Positions 15,274-24,568 of a DNA stretch of 33,154 nucleotides are shown piece by piece. Position numbers and translations under genes: made by a program. The stretch's first letter is position 1; every line of letters begins with the position of its first letter. The notes under the pieces were generated by a model that was given only the letters and a program-made list of their open reading frames with translations, was not told the DNA's origin and did not search any database. Origin of the DNA: Acidimicrobiaceae bacterium (GTDB lineage: Bacteria; Actinomycetota; Acidimicrobiia; Acidimicrobiales; RAAP-2); NCBI GenBank assembly GCA_947456095.1, contig CANGPX010000012.1, positions 1 through 33,154 of the forward strand, read 5' to 3'.

Positions 15274-16728
15274 GTGGAAGCTGAACTCACCATGACCATC
15301 ACCGAGCAAGCACCGCTCGAAGCGGTGGGGGCCGCAGTTCGGGGCTGCTCTATGGGTAATGGTTTGGACGCCGAGCGTGCGACTCGACTTCAAGTGGTCG
15401 TTGAAGAACTCTGTCGAGAGGCACGTCTTCGAGAAGAAGTCGATGGCGATGGTGACCTCGACATTTCCGTTCGCTTCGATGGCTCGACCATCACGGTCGA
15501 AGTGGTTGACCAGCGACTTCCGTTGACGTCTGCGGAGAGTCGTCACTTGCCGTCTCGTCGGCTCTTGGCGCTCGGTTTTGTTGATCAACTCCACGTCCAC
15601 TTCAGTGGAGCTGCTGGTAATCATGCACGAGTTGAGGTGTCTCTTGGTGAGCACCGAGCCTCCATTGGTGACGAGATCCTTGGCCCAGATGCTCCTGATG
15701 CCAGCGATGAAGAAGCCGATGGCATAGTGATTCGCTCCATTGAGCACCGAGACATCGTTGGCCTCATTCGCTGTATTTACCGCTGCTACGGCTACACCTA
15801 CCCAGACCCAGCAATGTATGAGGCCCGCCATGTGCGTCGACTCCTCGATACCGGTCGCATGCACTCGGTCGTGGCAGTCCTTGGTGAAGAGGTCGTTGGC
15901 CACTGCGCACTCGTGTTTGAGCGGGCCAGTGATCCGGTTCCTGAAGCTGGCCGCATGATTGTCGATCCGAGATTTCGTGGACACCACTTGGCTGAACGCA
16001 TGGCCGAACTGCGAAATGAGGTGGCCAAGTCACTGAGCGTTCTCGGCGTCTACGCCAACTGCGTGACCAATCACCCTGGAAGCCAAGTCACCGCCTTTCG
16101 CCGTGGCGCAGTAGAAGTCGGTCTCGTGCTCGGAGAAGTCGACGCTTCGACGCAGATGCAGGGCCTTGCCAGTGACACCCGTGGCCGCAAGTCCTTGTTG
16201 TCGGTCTACAACGTGACCGGGGAAGTGACACACCGTGAAGTCTCGGTGCCCGAGCACTTGGGTGAGCATATTGAGCAAATTGCCAATCGACTTGGGATTC
16301 CTCGAGCACTTCGCCATGAACTCGCACCGAGCGAGGCGTCAGCAACCAAGTTCACCTCCGCCAATATGGCCCTCGCCAAGGTGGCAGAAGTGAAAGTGTC
16401 GACCATTGGTGCTGACTTGCTTCACCGCTTGCGTGACGAGCTGGAAACTGAAGTGGTGGCGGGCACCGTGCTCACCATTGTTGATCTCCCGGCCACGAGC
16501 CCTTCGTGTGCCTGGGCGACACTCGAACTCGAGCGCCTTGGTTTCAGCTTCTCGTGTTACTTGCCGGAGTTTGCCGACCACGGGGACGTGCTGCGCCTGC
16601 AGCGATTTGCCGATCTCACCTTGGACGTTGACCACATTGTGTGTGGCCGAACTGAAGGGGAAGTGCTTCGGGACTTCGTCATCTCCGAGTGGCGTCGAGT
16701 GACCAAAGCCACCCTGCTTGGCCGTTAG
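15274..16728 (+). CDS. RsbW-like ATPase domain fused to a GNAT acetyltransferase
   Basis: This is a 484-aa protein. The GTG at 15274 is chosen because AGGGGA lies 7 nt upstream. Residues 1-~130 look like a histidine-kinase-type ATPase of the RsbW/SpoIIAB kind: an N-box-like VVEELCREARL, then beta-strands DISVRFDGSTITVEVVD and a late LALGFVDQLHV. Residues ~150-310 are a GNAT domain (IVIRSIEHRDIVGLIRCIYR, VVGHCALVF, and the acetyl-CoA loop VDPRFRGHHLAERM, where the usual second Gly is His). The remaining ~170 residues may be a second, degenerate GNAT-like fold. The pairing suggests signalling that couples anti-sigma-type partner switching to acetylation, but no anti-anti-sigma or sigma gene is adjacent. 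The stop is 2 nt from the convergent rfbA stop. Confidence 0.72.
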   Translation: MEAELTMTITEQAPLEAVGAAVRGCSMGNGLDAERATRLQVVVEELCREARLREEVDGDGDLDISVRFDGSTITVEVVDQRLPLTSAESRHLPSRRLLALGFVDQLHVHFSGAAGNHARVEVSLGEHRASIGDEILGPDAPDASDEEADGIVIRSIEHRDIVGLIRCIYRCYGYTYPDPAMYEARHVRRLLDTGRMHSVVAVLGEEVVGHCALVFERASDPVPEAGRMIVDPRFRGHHLAERMAELRNEVAKSLSVLGVYANCVTNHPGSQVTAFRRGAVEVGLVLGEVDASTQMQGLASDTRGRKSLLSVYNVTGEVTHREVSVPEHLGEHIEQIANRLGIPRALRHELAPSEASATKFTSANMALAKVAEVKVSTIGADLLHRLRDELETEVVAGTVLTIVDLPATSPSCAWATLELERLGFSFSCYLPEFADHGDVLRLQRFADLTLDVDHIVCGRTEGEVLRDFVISEWRRVTKATLLGR

Positions 16729-16730
16729 AC

Positions 16731-17513
16731 CTAGCGCCACCCTTGGTCAAGGCCGATTTGGGCAATGTCGCCAATGGAGAGACCTTGACGGTCTTGTAGT
16801 GCCTTGATGAGCCCGCCAGCTTCAAACAACGAGTCGTGTGTTCCCGTGTCAAGCCAAGCTGTTGAGCGAGGAAGCACGTCAACGCGCAAGCGTCCACGCT
16901 CTAAGTAGGCATTGTTGAGCGCGGTGATCTCGAGTTCGCCCCGAGCACTTGGGGTGAGTTGTTTCGCCAGTGCCGAGGCTTGCTCGTCATAGAAGTAGAT
17001 GCCAGGAACCGCAAAGTTCGACTTTGGCTCCTTGGGCTTTTCTTCAATCGAAAGCACATTGCCAGACTCGTCAAACTCGACCACTCCGTAAGCGGTTGGG
17101 TCGGCGACTTGGTAAGCAAAGATGAGCGCACCTTCAATGGAGTGGTGCTGAGCCAATTGGTGGCCAAGGCCAGCGCCATAGAAGAGGTTGTCACCCAAGA
17201 TGAGCGCACACTTGTCACCATCTAAGAACTCTTCGCCCAAGATGAGGGCTTGAGCCAGACCATTGGGCTGGTCTTGGATGATGTAGGTCAAATTGAGACC
17301 GAAGTCCGAGCCGTCGCCGAGCAGGCGCATGAAGTTGGGCTGGTCATGTGGTGTGGTGATGAGCAAAATGTCGCGAATACCGGCCAGCATCAGGGTCGAC
17401 AGTGGGTAGTAGATCATTGGCTTGTCATAGACAGGAAGCAGTTGCTTCGAGACAGCCTTCGTAATCGGGTAAAGCCGGGTACCACTTCCGCCTGCAAGCA
17501 CAATGCCTTTCAT
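16731..17513 (-). CDS. rfbA: Glucose-1-phosphate thymidylyltransferase (RmlA)
   Basis: This is a 260-aa protein. The start ATG at 17513 opens [19 protein letters not shown], the nucleotide-binding loop of sugar-1-phosphate nucleotidyltransferases, followed by [20 protein letters not shown] and ILGDNLFYG. The enzyme makes dTDP-glucose from dTTP and glucose-1-phosphate, the first step to dTDP-rhamnose. It is about 25-30 residues shorter than the usual RmlA and ends at [11 protein letters not shown], where the family normally continues with a last helix; the frame stops cleanly with no sign of a frameshift. It is divergent from rfbB with 58 bp between starts, so the two promoters are shared or overlapping. 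Confidence 0.92.
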   Translation of the reverse strand: MKGIVLAGGSGTRLYPITKAVSKQLLPVYDKPMIYYPLSTLMLAGIRDILLITTPHDQPNFMRLLGDGSDFGLNLTYIIQDQPNGLAQALILGEEFLDGDKCALILGDNLFYGAGLGHQLAQHHSIEGALIFAYQVADPTAYGVVEFDESGNVLSIEEKPKEPKSNFAVPGIYFYDEQASALAKQLTPSARGELEITALNNAYLERGRLRVDVLPRSTAWLDTGTHDSLFEAGGLIKALQDRQGLSIGDIAQIGLDQGWR

Positions 17514-17571
17514 GGGCGCAAGTGTAGTGTTAGGGCCGTCAATGGCCCTCCAACTTGCCAGAAGGACTTCC

Positions 17572-18543
17572 GTGCGTATTGTCATCACCGGTGTTGCCGG
17601 TTTCATTGGATCTCGGTTCGCCGAGGTCGTGCTCGCTCAAGCAGAGCGGCTTGGTTTTGAAGAAATTGTGCTGCTCGATGCGCTGACGTATTCAGGTCGC
17701 AAGGAAAACTTGGCCCGAGTCTTAGATGACCCACGCGTGCGCTTTGTGCACGGCTCGATCAACGATGCCGAGCTCGTCGATGGGCTCTGTCACGGCGCTG
17801 ACACCATTGTGCATTTGGCCGCAGAAAGCCACGTTGACCGTTCTATCCATGGCGCACAAGCCTTCTTCGTCACAAACGTGCTTGGCACACAACAACTTTT
17901 GGAATCCGCCCGTCGAGGCGGAGTGCGAAAGTTCGTCCACGTTTCAACTGACGAGGTCTATGGATCAATCGCTGAAGGCTCGTGGCGAGAAGACCACATC
18001 TTGGAACCTAACTCTCCCTATTCTTCCAGCAAAGCTGGAAGTGACTTGGCTGCGCTTGCCTACCACTCGACCTTTGGGCTCGACGTGTCAGTGACTCGGT
18101 GTTCGAATAACTACGGACCACGCCAGTACCCAGAGAAGGTCATCCCGCTGTTTGTCTCGAACTTGGTCGATGGCAAGAAAGTCCCGCTCTATGGCGATGG
18201 CATGAACATCCGCGACTGGCTTCACGTTGATGATCACTGCCAAGGCATCATGCTGGTCATGGAAGGCGGAAAAGCGGGCGGGATCTACAACATTGGTGGC
18301 GGTACGGAATTGACGAACCGTGAACTGACGACCCGTTTGCTCTCTCTGTGCGGCTACGGCGAGGAGATGGTCGAGCCAGTTGAAGACCGACTCGGTCATG
18401 ACCGTCGCTATTCCGTTGACTGCACAAAGATCCGAGAAGAACTGGGCTACGTGCCGAAGGTTCCGTTCGAGCAGGGCTTAGCTGACACCGTTGCGTGGTA
18501 CAAGAACAATGAGGCCTGGTGGCGTCCGTTGAAGGCGAACTAA
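17572..18543 (+). CDS. rfbB: dTDP-glucose 4,6-dehydratase (RmlB)
   Basis: This is a 323-aa extended short-chain dehydrogenase. The GTG at 17572 has AGAAGGA about 5-11 nt upstream and opens [14 protein letters not shown], the NAD+-binding TGxxGxxG motif (6-13). The active-site groups are present: STDEVYG with Thr126, Asp127 and Glu128, and Tyr150-x3-Lys154 in [19 protein letters not shown] follows. The enzyme converts dTDP-glucose to dTDP-4-keto-6-deoxyglucose in the cytoplasm. The rfbC start overlaps the stop by one base (TAATG), so the two genes are translationally coupled. Confidence 0.95.
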   Translation: MRIVITGVAGFIGSRFAEVVLAQAERLGFEEIVLLDALTYSGRKENLARVLDDPRVRFVHGSINDAELVDGLCHGADTIVHLAAESHVDRSIHGAQAFFVTNVLGTQQLLESARRGGVRKFVHVSTDEVYGSIAEGSWREDHILEPNSPYSSSKAGSDLAALAYHSTFGLDVSVTRCSNNYGPRQYPEKVIPLFVSNLVDGKKVPLYGDGMNIRDWLHVDDHCQGIMLVMEGGKAGGIYNIGGGTELTNRELTTRLLSLCGYGEEMVEPVEDRLGHDRRYSVDCTKIREELGYVPKVPFEQGLADTVAWYKNNEAWWRPLKAN

Positions 18544-19109
18544 TGGAACTTTACGAACTGTCTATTGCCGGTTGCTATCGCTGCGAGAGCCCAGTGTGGG
18601 GTGATGACCGTGGCTTTTTTCGTGAGTGGTTCAAAGGATCAGACTTTGCCGCCACGGGTGTGTCGTTTTCTGCCGAGCAAGCAAACTTGTCGTTGTCGGC
18701 AAAAGATGTTGTTCGGGGTCTTCACTATTCCTTGGCCAAAGAGGGCCAAGCCAAGGTGGTGACCTGTGTTGGCGGATCGCTCGTTGATGTCGTGGTTGAC
18801 ATCCGTGAAGGCTCGCCAACTTTTGGAAATGTGGAACTCATCGAGTTAAGCGCCGACGCTGGGGTGACGGCCTTTTTGCCCGCAGGCGTCGCTCATGGAT
18901 TTTGTGTAACGAGTGAACAAGCAACGCTTTGCTATTTGCTGTCGTCGCCGTTCAATCCGTCAGTTGAACTTGAGATCAATCCATTTGACGAAGAACTCGC
19001 CATCTCGTGGCCGGTCTCGGGCACGCCAGTGCTTTCTCCCAAAGATGCAGCCGCCCCGTCGCTTGCTGCGAGAAGAGCAGCCGGCGAACTTCCAAGATTC
19101 TCCGCCTGA
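18543..19109 (+). CDS. rfbC: dTDP-4-dehydrorhamnose 3,5-epimerase family protein (RmlC)
   Basis: This is a 188-aa cupin. The ATG overlaps the rfbB stop (TAATG). SPVWGDDRGFFREWF, VVRGLHYSLAKEGQAKVVTC, DVVVDIREGSPTFG and VAHGF are standard RmlC blocks. By alignment to Mycobacterium RmlC from memory, the catalytic His (His61), Lys (Lys71) and Tyr (Tyr131) are kept, while the second active-site Tyr (138 in Mycobacterium) is Phe137 here. That change raises the possibility of a different epimerase specificity, for example one carbon only. The last ~55 codons overlap, antisense, the 3' end of the DUF2142 gene. No rmlD follows, so the final sugar cannot be named from this window. Confidence 0.88.
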   Translation: MELYELSIAGCYRCESPVWGDDRGFFREWFKGSDFAATGVSFSAEQANLSLSAKDVVRGLHYSLAKEGQAKVVTCVGGSLVDVVVDIREGSPTFGNVELIELSADAGVTAFLPAGVAHGFCVTSEQATLCYLLSSPFNPSVELEINPFDEELAISWPVSGTPVLSPKDAAAPSLAARRAAGELPRFSA

Positions 19110-20590
19110 CGAAGCGCAAGCACTGCGTAGCGCAACAGCACGAACGTCGCACCTGCCCCGACCAAAATGATGGCGAGTGATGGCACTGCTGGCTGCCAGA
19201 TCTCATCGACGAAGTACAGCAAGGGGCCGTTCGTGCCGACGCTGTACCTGCGCCCAACGGCATAGAGAACCCCTAAGTTGGCCAAGAGGGCGAGCACCAC
19301 AAGTGCGGTGCCAAACCATCGCTCGATGCGAGGGTTGCGCCCCCGTGCTCCAATCATCGCAGCGGCAAAAATTGGGATCCCAACAAACAGCGGCATGCCA
19401 TCTCGACCCTGCCAGACATAGCCAATCTTTGGCGCCTGCGTGGCGACCAAGATGCACGGTCCAACAACGGCAACCGCAACAATGAGTACCAGGATGAACT
19501 TGTGCCATATGCGGCCAACAATGAGTGCCCAAGCGACGAGAAGACCGAGTGCCGCGTACCAAGCGAGATAGAACCAGTCAGCAAGGCGAAACGACAGCCA
19601 TCCAATAATCACAATGCTCTGATCCATCCACGTGCGGAGTCGGTTGAACGATCCGCCGAGCAACATTGAGAAGTTCGAATCTTGCAGCGACTCAATTTCA
19701 GCACTTGAGTGGGGAACCACCTTGAACGAGTCGTGGTTCGACAAAAAGATGAGTGCAGCAAAACTCGCCACAATGAAACATCCCATTCCAATCTGAAATT
19801 GCCGCTGTTTGCTCAAGCGCCACCACTTCTTTGGTGACAACGACAACAACAGCACCACTCCAATGATTGCGGTGTTCAGCGGAGACAGGCTTCGAGTGAG
19901 CACCAGCACGCAAGCTGATCCAGTGACCGCAGCGGCAAGGCCCCAAGGGGTCTTGCCGCAGAAGTCGGTGACGAGAATTGCGCCAGAGGTCCACAGACAA
20001 ATCGCTGCAGCAATTTCGAGACCGCTTGGATTGATGACTGAGCCGAGGTAAAGCACTTGTGCGGAAAGAGCAACTGCCAGGCCAGCAAGGAGGAATCGGC
20101 GCTTCGCATAGAGGAGCACGCAGGAAACTGCTGCTGCGAGCAAACTCGCCACCATCAAGTCCGAAACAATGCGCATGGCGTAGAGGCCGCCACTTCCCCT
20201 TCCACTTTGGACCATGAGTGGGGCGCCAACGGCGTAGTAGTAGAGCGGTGGATACTCAGCCGAGTGGGTGTCGCTGCTGACAAGTGGTCCAGGTCCTGGA
20301 ATCTGCGGCGCACAGTCAGCTGGAATGGTCGACTCACCCTTAAAGCAGGCCGCATATGAGCCTTGATTGACCCCTGAAGCAGCTGACGGCAACACGAACA
20401 CATGGCGAACCGCACCGCCGTTTGCGTACTGGCTTTGCGCGCCAGGTATTCCTGCATCGAGTGCTGCCGCCCAGATGACATGGCTCTCTTCGTCGGGGGC
20501 CGAGAACAAGGGATTGGCAAAGGACCAAGCGGCAAGCAAGGCAAAAAAGGCAAGGAAGGAGACAATGAAAATTCTCCAGCCGCTGCGCAT
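18932..20590 (-). CDS. DUF2142-family polytopic membrane protein
   Basis: This is a 552-aa protein with about 11-12 membrane segments. After the first helix comes FANPLFSAPDEESHVIWA, with the acidic PDE..H motif of DUF2142, a group related to GT-C-type membrane glycosyltransferases. A soluble loop with two cysteines follows (residues ~50-110), and later a repeated pattern of helices. DUF2142 proteins are commonly found in surface-polysaccharide loci and are thought to transfer lipid-linked sugars outside the membrane; here that is inference from context. The last ~60 residues are a Ser/Gly/Asp-rich tail encoded antisense to rfbC (178-nt overlap); no earlier in-frame stop is seen. It is divergent from the glycosyltransferase gene at 20751. 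Confidence 0.82.
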   Translation of the reverse strand: MRSGWRIFIVSFLAFFALLAAWSFANPLFSAPDEESHVIWAAALDAGIPGAQSQYANGGAVRHVFVLPSAASGVNQGSYAACFKGESTIPADCAPQIPGPGPLVSSDTHSAEYPPLYYYAVGAPLMVQSGRGSGGLYAMRIVSDLMVASLLAAAVSCVLLYAKRRFLLAGLAVALSAQVLYLGSVINPSGLEIAAAICLWTSGAILVTDFCGKTPWGLAAAVTGSACVLVLTRSLSPLNTAIIGVVLLLSLSPKKWWRLSKQRQFQIGMGCFIVASFAALIFLSNHDSFKVVPHSSAEIESLQDSNFSMLLGGSFNRLRTWMDQSIVIIGWLSFRLADWFYLAWYAALGLLVAWALIVGRIWHKFILVLIVAVAVVGPCILVATQAPKIGYVWQGRDGMPLFVGIPIFAAAMIGARGRNPRIERWFGTALVVLALLANLGVLYAVGRRYSVGTNGPLLYFVDEIWQPAVPSLAIILVGAGATFVLLRYAVLALRQAENLGSSPAALLAASDGAAASLGESTGVPETGHEMASSSSNGLISSSTDGLNGDDSK

Positions 20591-20750
20591 GAAGAGAGCC
20601 TACCGGCGAGGATGAACCGAATTTGAGCGACTGGCCGAGGAATTCTTGGAATGTCCAAGGTGAGATCTCCCCACTGATGAGTGGTCGCCGGTAGCATGAC
20701 CTGCAAGTCGTGGATCAATTCGTCATGGCCCTGGAGAGGAATTGGCCGGA

Positions 20751-22919
20751 GTGTCACAGCACAACACAGGGCCTTCACGAGAGCAGTCCTCCCTCCCCAC
20801 ACCTCGCCAGCGCGACCAACTGGCCACCTTGAGAGACGTCATTCGGGTCTACGAACTGTCGTCGGCCTCGTTGCAAAGCGAAGCGGCGCAGCAGCAGTTG
20901 TACTCAGGCTCACGCCTGTATCCCATGGCAATGCTGGTGCTGAAGGTGACAAACCTTCTTGAGCGTCTCGTCAAGCGGGTTCTTCGTCGCCGACCGATGA
21001 CCCAAGGTGAGGGGCTAGCCCCGCTCGCGCCGACAGCGCCGACCGCTGCACTTGCCTCACCAGTGCTTGCTGCACAGCACCAACCACTTTTTGCCCGTCT
21101 CCTTCGGGTTCTTGGCCGAGGATTTCAAGAATTCGGCTCGGCCTGCAAGGTCATTGTTCGTGGACATCCAAGCGTCGCTTCTTCAGGTGACGAGGAAAAG
21201 ACTGTCTACGAGCGTTGGTTTGAGCACTACGGCACCTTGAGCAATGTGGGTGAGATCTTGCTCCGCCGTCGGCTGCAACTCATTGAGAACCCACCGAAAC
21301 TTTCCATTGTCATGGCCACCTACAACACCGACCATGGCTTCTTGAAAGAAGCCATCGCTTCTGTGCAAGCCCAGGTCTATGAAAACTTCGAACTGCTCGT
21401 TGCCGACGATTGCTCTCCAGACAGTGAGGTGCGTTCGATCGTTGCTTCTTTCGCCAAGCGAGATGCTCGGATTCGCCTGATTGAGCGGGTAGCAAACGGT
21501 GGAATTTCTGCAGCAACCAACTCAGCCATTGAGCAGGCCACGGGCGAGTGGATTGTGCTCATGGACCACGACGACACGATTGTTCCGCATGCACTCGCAC
21601 GGGTGGCGCTCGCCATTGCCGAAAACCCCTCGGCGTCGTTCTTCTATTCTGATGAAGACAAGATCGACGAACAGGGTCGACCTTTCACTCCATATTTCAA
21701 GTCAGATTTCGACCCGGTGTTACTGCTCGGACAGAACTACCTCTGTCACTTGTCGACACTGCGCACTTCGCTCGTTCGAGAACTCGGCGGTCTTCGCAGT
21801 GAGTTTGATGGTGCGCAAGATTGGGACTTGTTCTTGCGGGTTACCGAAGAACTGCAGCGTGACCAAATCGTCCATATTGCCCACATCTTGTATCACTGGC
21901 GCAGCCATGATCAGTCGACCTCAAAGGCCAGCTCAGCGAAGCCGTGGGCGCTCGAAGCCGGTACTCGTGCGGTCACTGCTGCACTCGCTCGCCGTGGCGT
22001 TGCTGGGGCCATCGAAAAGGTCAACAACACCGGATTTTGTCGGATCCGCTATGAGTTGCCCGAGGCGCCACCCCTCGTGTCAATTCTCATTCCGACTCGT
22101 GATGGCAAGTTTTTAGAGACGTGCCTGCGTTCAGTGTTGGGAAAGACAACGTATCCAAACTTTGAAGTGGTGGTCATTGACAATGGCTCAGTCAAGGCCG
22201 AGACAGCGGCGCTGTTCGCTGAACTGAGCGACCAAGTAGTGGTTCTTCGAGACGACAGCGAATTTAACTACTCGGCTCTCCATAACCGAGCAGTGCCGTC
22301 ATGCAAGGGCGACGTGCTCGTTCTTCTCAATGATGACACTGAGGTGGTTGATGGCGGCTGGCTGAAGGAAATGGTGGCCCTGTTACTGCAGCCCGGCAAC
22401 GGTGCAGTTGGAGCAAAACTTCTCTACCCAGATGGTCGTATTCAGCATGCAGGAGTGGTGCTTGGCCCACTTGGCCTTGCCGATCACGTTGGAAAACTCG
22501 AAGGACGTATGAGCGATGGCTACTTTGGTCGCCACCACCTTCCCTCCGAGTTCAGTGCCTGCACCGCAGCGTGCTTGGCGGTTCGACGCTCAACCTGGGA
22601 ACGCCTTGGCGGCCTCGAAGAGTTCTTCCAAGTGGCGTGGAACGACATTGACTTCTGCCTCAGAATCAGAGAATCAGGCGAGCAGGTTGCCTACACGCCA
22701 CTCGCGGAACTCATTCACTATGAATCAGTGTCGAGAGGACTCGATGAATCTGGTCCAGCGCTCAAGCGCTTTGCTGCCGAAGTTCTTGAAATGCGAGCCC
22801 GGTGGCTTGACCGCATTGTGGTTGATCCCTATTACAACCCGAATCTCTCGCTCAATCGCCCGCTGTGGGAGCCCGCGTATCCACCCCGGGTCAGCCCGGG
22901 TTACACCGGCATCGAGTAG
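20751..22919 (+). CDS. Two-domain GT2 glycosyltransferase
   Basis: This is a 722-aa protein. The GTG at 20751 has GGAGAGGA 10 nt upstream; a TTG at 20742 is too close to that site. The first ~180 residues are a helical, partly disordered lead. The first GT-A domain begins KLSIVMATYN (183) and has the DxD motif as MDHDD (271-275), then DEDKID and QDWDLFLR. The second begins LVSILIPTRDG (about 443) and carries LLNDDTE (about 527), TAACLAVRR and WNDIDFCLR. Tandem GT2 proteins of this type extend rhamnan- or O-antigen-like glycans from nucleotide sugars at the cytoplasmic face. The tail PLWEPAYPPRV is short and Pro-rich. The next glycosyltransferase starts about 8 nt later, forming an operon. Confidence 0.88.
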   Translation: MSQHNTGPSREQSSLPTPRQRDQLATLRDVIRVYELSSASLQSEAAQQQLYSGSRLYPMAMLVLKVTNLLERLVKRVLRRRPMTQGEGLAPLAPTAPTAALASPVLAAQHQPLFARLLRVLGRGFQEFGSACKVIVRGHPSVASSGDEEKTVYERWFEHYGTLSNVGEILLRRRLQLIENPPKLSIVMATYNTDHGFLKEAIASVQAQVYENFELLVADDCSPDSEVRSIVASFAKRDARIRLIERVANGGISAATNSAIEQATGEWIVLMDHDDTIVPHALARVALAIAENPSASFFYSDEDKIDEQGRPFTPYFKSDFDPVLLLGQNYLCHLSTLRTSLVRELGGLRSEFDGAQDWDLFLRVTEELQRDQIVHIAHILYHWRSHDQSTSKASSAKPWALEAGTRAVTAALARRGVAGAIEKVNNTGFCRIRYELPEAPPLVSILIPTRDGKFLETCLRSVLGKTTYPNFEVVVIDNGSVKAETAALFAELSDQVVVLRDDSEFNYSALHNRAVPSCKGDVLVLLNDDTEVVDGGWLKEMVALLLQPGNGAVGAKLLYPDGRIQHAGVVLGPLGLADHVGKLEGRMSDGYFGRHHLPSEFSACTAACLAVRRSTWERLGGLEEFFQVAWNDIDFCLRIRESGEQVAYTPLAELIHYESVSRGLDESGPALKRFAAEVLEMRARWLDRIVVDPYYNPNLSLNRPLWEPAYPPRVSPGYTGIE

Positions 22920-22927
22920 CCAGCGAC

Positions 22928-24568
22928 GTGGCCGTGCCAGCGCCGCACGACATCACTGAGCAATCTCTTGCCGATGCTCTGGCACGCTTTGATGAGTTTC
23001 GACTCCAGATTTGGCAGTCGACCAGCACCCAGCGTGGCCATCCATTTCGAGCGAAAGTCATGACGCTCGCGCCGGTTGGCACTCGACGGTTTTCGCTACT
23101 GGCCCTCACTGGTGCATTGTTCTTACGCGCCGCAAGAGCGGTTGGCTTTGACCGGCAACCAATCGCAAGGGTCACCCCAGAGGCGTTTCCTTTTGGCTTT
23201 GCCCCGGTCCAAGAGCTCGGTAGTGATTCGAGCACTGAAGCTGTATTCGTTGTCGAGGACCCAAATAGCCCGTCGTCGTGGGAGAACCTCAACGCAGCAC
23301 TCGTTGGCCACAGTGCCGTCATTGTGAGATTGGCTGGAACTGAACTTCGCTCCGGGGGAGCAGAAGCGCTTCTTGGTCAACTGAGAGCATCCGGTGCGGC
23401 AATCGTGACTGGTGATGATGCGGTGACAACAGGAACTGATCGCCTCATGGGACGGTTTCGCCCAAATCAATTGGGGCTCGTGTCGCTGTTGAGCTACGAC
23501 GCTGTGGGTGGCGTAGCCGGTTTTGACGTTGCCGCACTGTTGAACCTCGGAGGTTTTTCCACCAACCTCGGACCTCTTGGACTCATTGATGCCGCCTTTC
23601 GCTTGGTCGAAGCTGGCAAGGCGAGTTCCCACGTGCCAAAGGTTGTTGCAACGTCGACCCCTCGAACAGGTGACGAGATGGCAAGCCATGGCGACTGGGT
23701 CTCGGTCCAGCTTGAGCGCCTTGGGTTTCGTGCCCCAACAACTGCAACAGCGGCAGGAACGGTTCGCTGGCGAGCAACACCGACCCTCTGGCCGAGCGTG
23801 ACCATTGTGATTCCAACTCGAGACCGACTTGACCTCTTGCAGCGGTGCCTTGCCGGTGTGGAGCGGAGCTCCTATCCAAATTTCAATGTCGTCATTTGTG
23901 ACAATGATTCGGTTGAACCAGCAACCTTGCAGTACTTCGCCGAAACTTCACACACCGTGGTGTTAGCTCCTGGTCCATTTAATTACTCAACCATTGTCAA
24001 CCGTGGAGTTGCTCACACAACGTCTGACTTTGTTCTCACCCTCAACAATGACGTAGAGATCCATGACGTTGACTGGATTGAACGACTCGTGTCAGTAGCA
24101 AAGCTTCCCCGAGTTGGACTCGTGGGTTGTGCGCTTCAAGAGCCAGATGGTGCGTACAACCACGAGAGCATCGCTATTGCGCCATATCCACAACACCTTC
24201 GCCGAGACCTCAACTACACGCGAGTGGATGAGTTTCTCTCAGCCACTCGTGAAGTCTCGGCCGTAACTGGAGCCTGCACGCTCGTTAACCGAGTCCTGTG
24301 GGAACAACTCGGTGGCCTTGACCCGACCCTCGAAGTCATTGGGAACGATGTGGATCTGTGCTTGAGGGCAAGCCTGGCGGGCTTCTTGACGGTCTACGTG
24401 GCCGATCTTCAGCTCACTCATGCGGAGAGTTCCTCGAGAGGTTCGCTCAACCCGCCAGAAGATATCTACAAACTCGTGGCGCGCTGGGGACTCTTTAATG
24501 AATTTGTTGATCCCTGGTTCCCCGAAGCGCTTCGCATCGTTGCTGACCAGGTGGTGTGGCAGTCCTAG
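22928..24568 (+). CDS. GT2 glycosyltransferase with a degenerate N-terminal domain
   Basis: This is a 546-aa protein; the start is uncertain. GTG codons at 22928 or 22934 follow the upstream stop closely, and an ATG at 22865 would overlap the previous gene by 55 nt. The C-terminal half is a clear GT-A domain: SVTIVIPTRDRLDLLQRCL (about 289), VVICDNDS, the DxD-like LNNDVEI (about 372), a GACTLVNR acceptor loop and GNDVDLCLRA. The N-terminal ~270 residues have the spacing of another GT2 domain (LLSYDAVGGVAGFDVAALLNLGGF) but lack a DxD, so they look like a catalytically dead copy. It probably acts with the preceding enzyme on the same glycan. The stop overlaps that of the minus-strand small gene by 4 nt. 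Confidence 0.85.
   Translation: MAVPAPHDITEQSLADALARFDEFRLQIWQSTSTQRGHPFRAKVMTLAPVGTRRFSLLALTGALFLRAARAVGFDRQPIARVTPEAFPFGFAPVQELGSDSSTEAVFVVEDPNSPSSWENLNAALVGHSAVIVRLAGTELRSGGAEALLGQLRASGAAIVTGDDAVTTGTDRLMGRFRPNQLGLVSLLSYDAVGGVAGFDVAALLNLGGFSTNLGPLGLIDAAFRLVEAGKASSHVPKVVATSTPRTGDEMASHGDWVSVQLERLGFRAPTTATAAGTVRWRATPTLWPSVTIVIPTRDRLDLLQRCLAGVERSSYPNFNVVICDNDSVEPATLQYFAETSHTVVLAPGPFNYSTIVNRGVAHTTSDFVLTLNNDVEIHDVDWIERLVSVAKLPRVGLVGCALQEPDGAYNHESIAIAPYPQHLRRDLNYTRVDEFLSATREVSAVTGACTLVNRVLWEQLGGLDPTLEVIGNDVDLCLRASLAGFLTVYVADLQLTHAESSSRGSLNPPEDIYKLVARWGLFNEFVDPWFPEALRIVADQVVWQS

Noticed and set aside
15241-15987. 248-aa minus-strand open frame
   Set aside because: It lies fully antisense to the RsbW-GNAT gene; its composition follows from the codon bias of the other strand.
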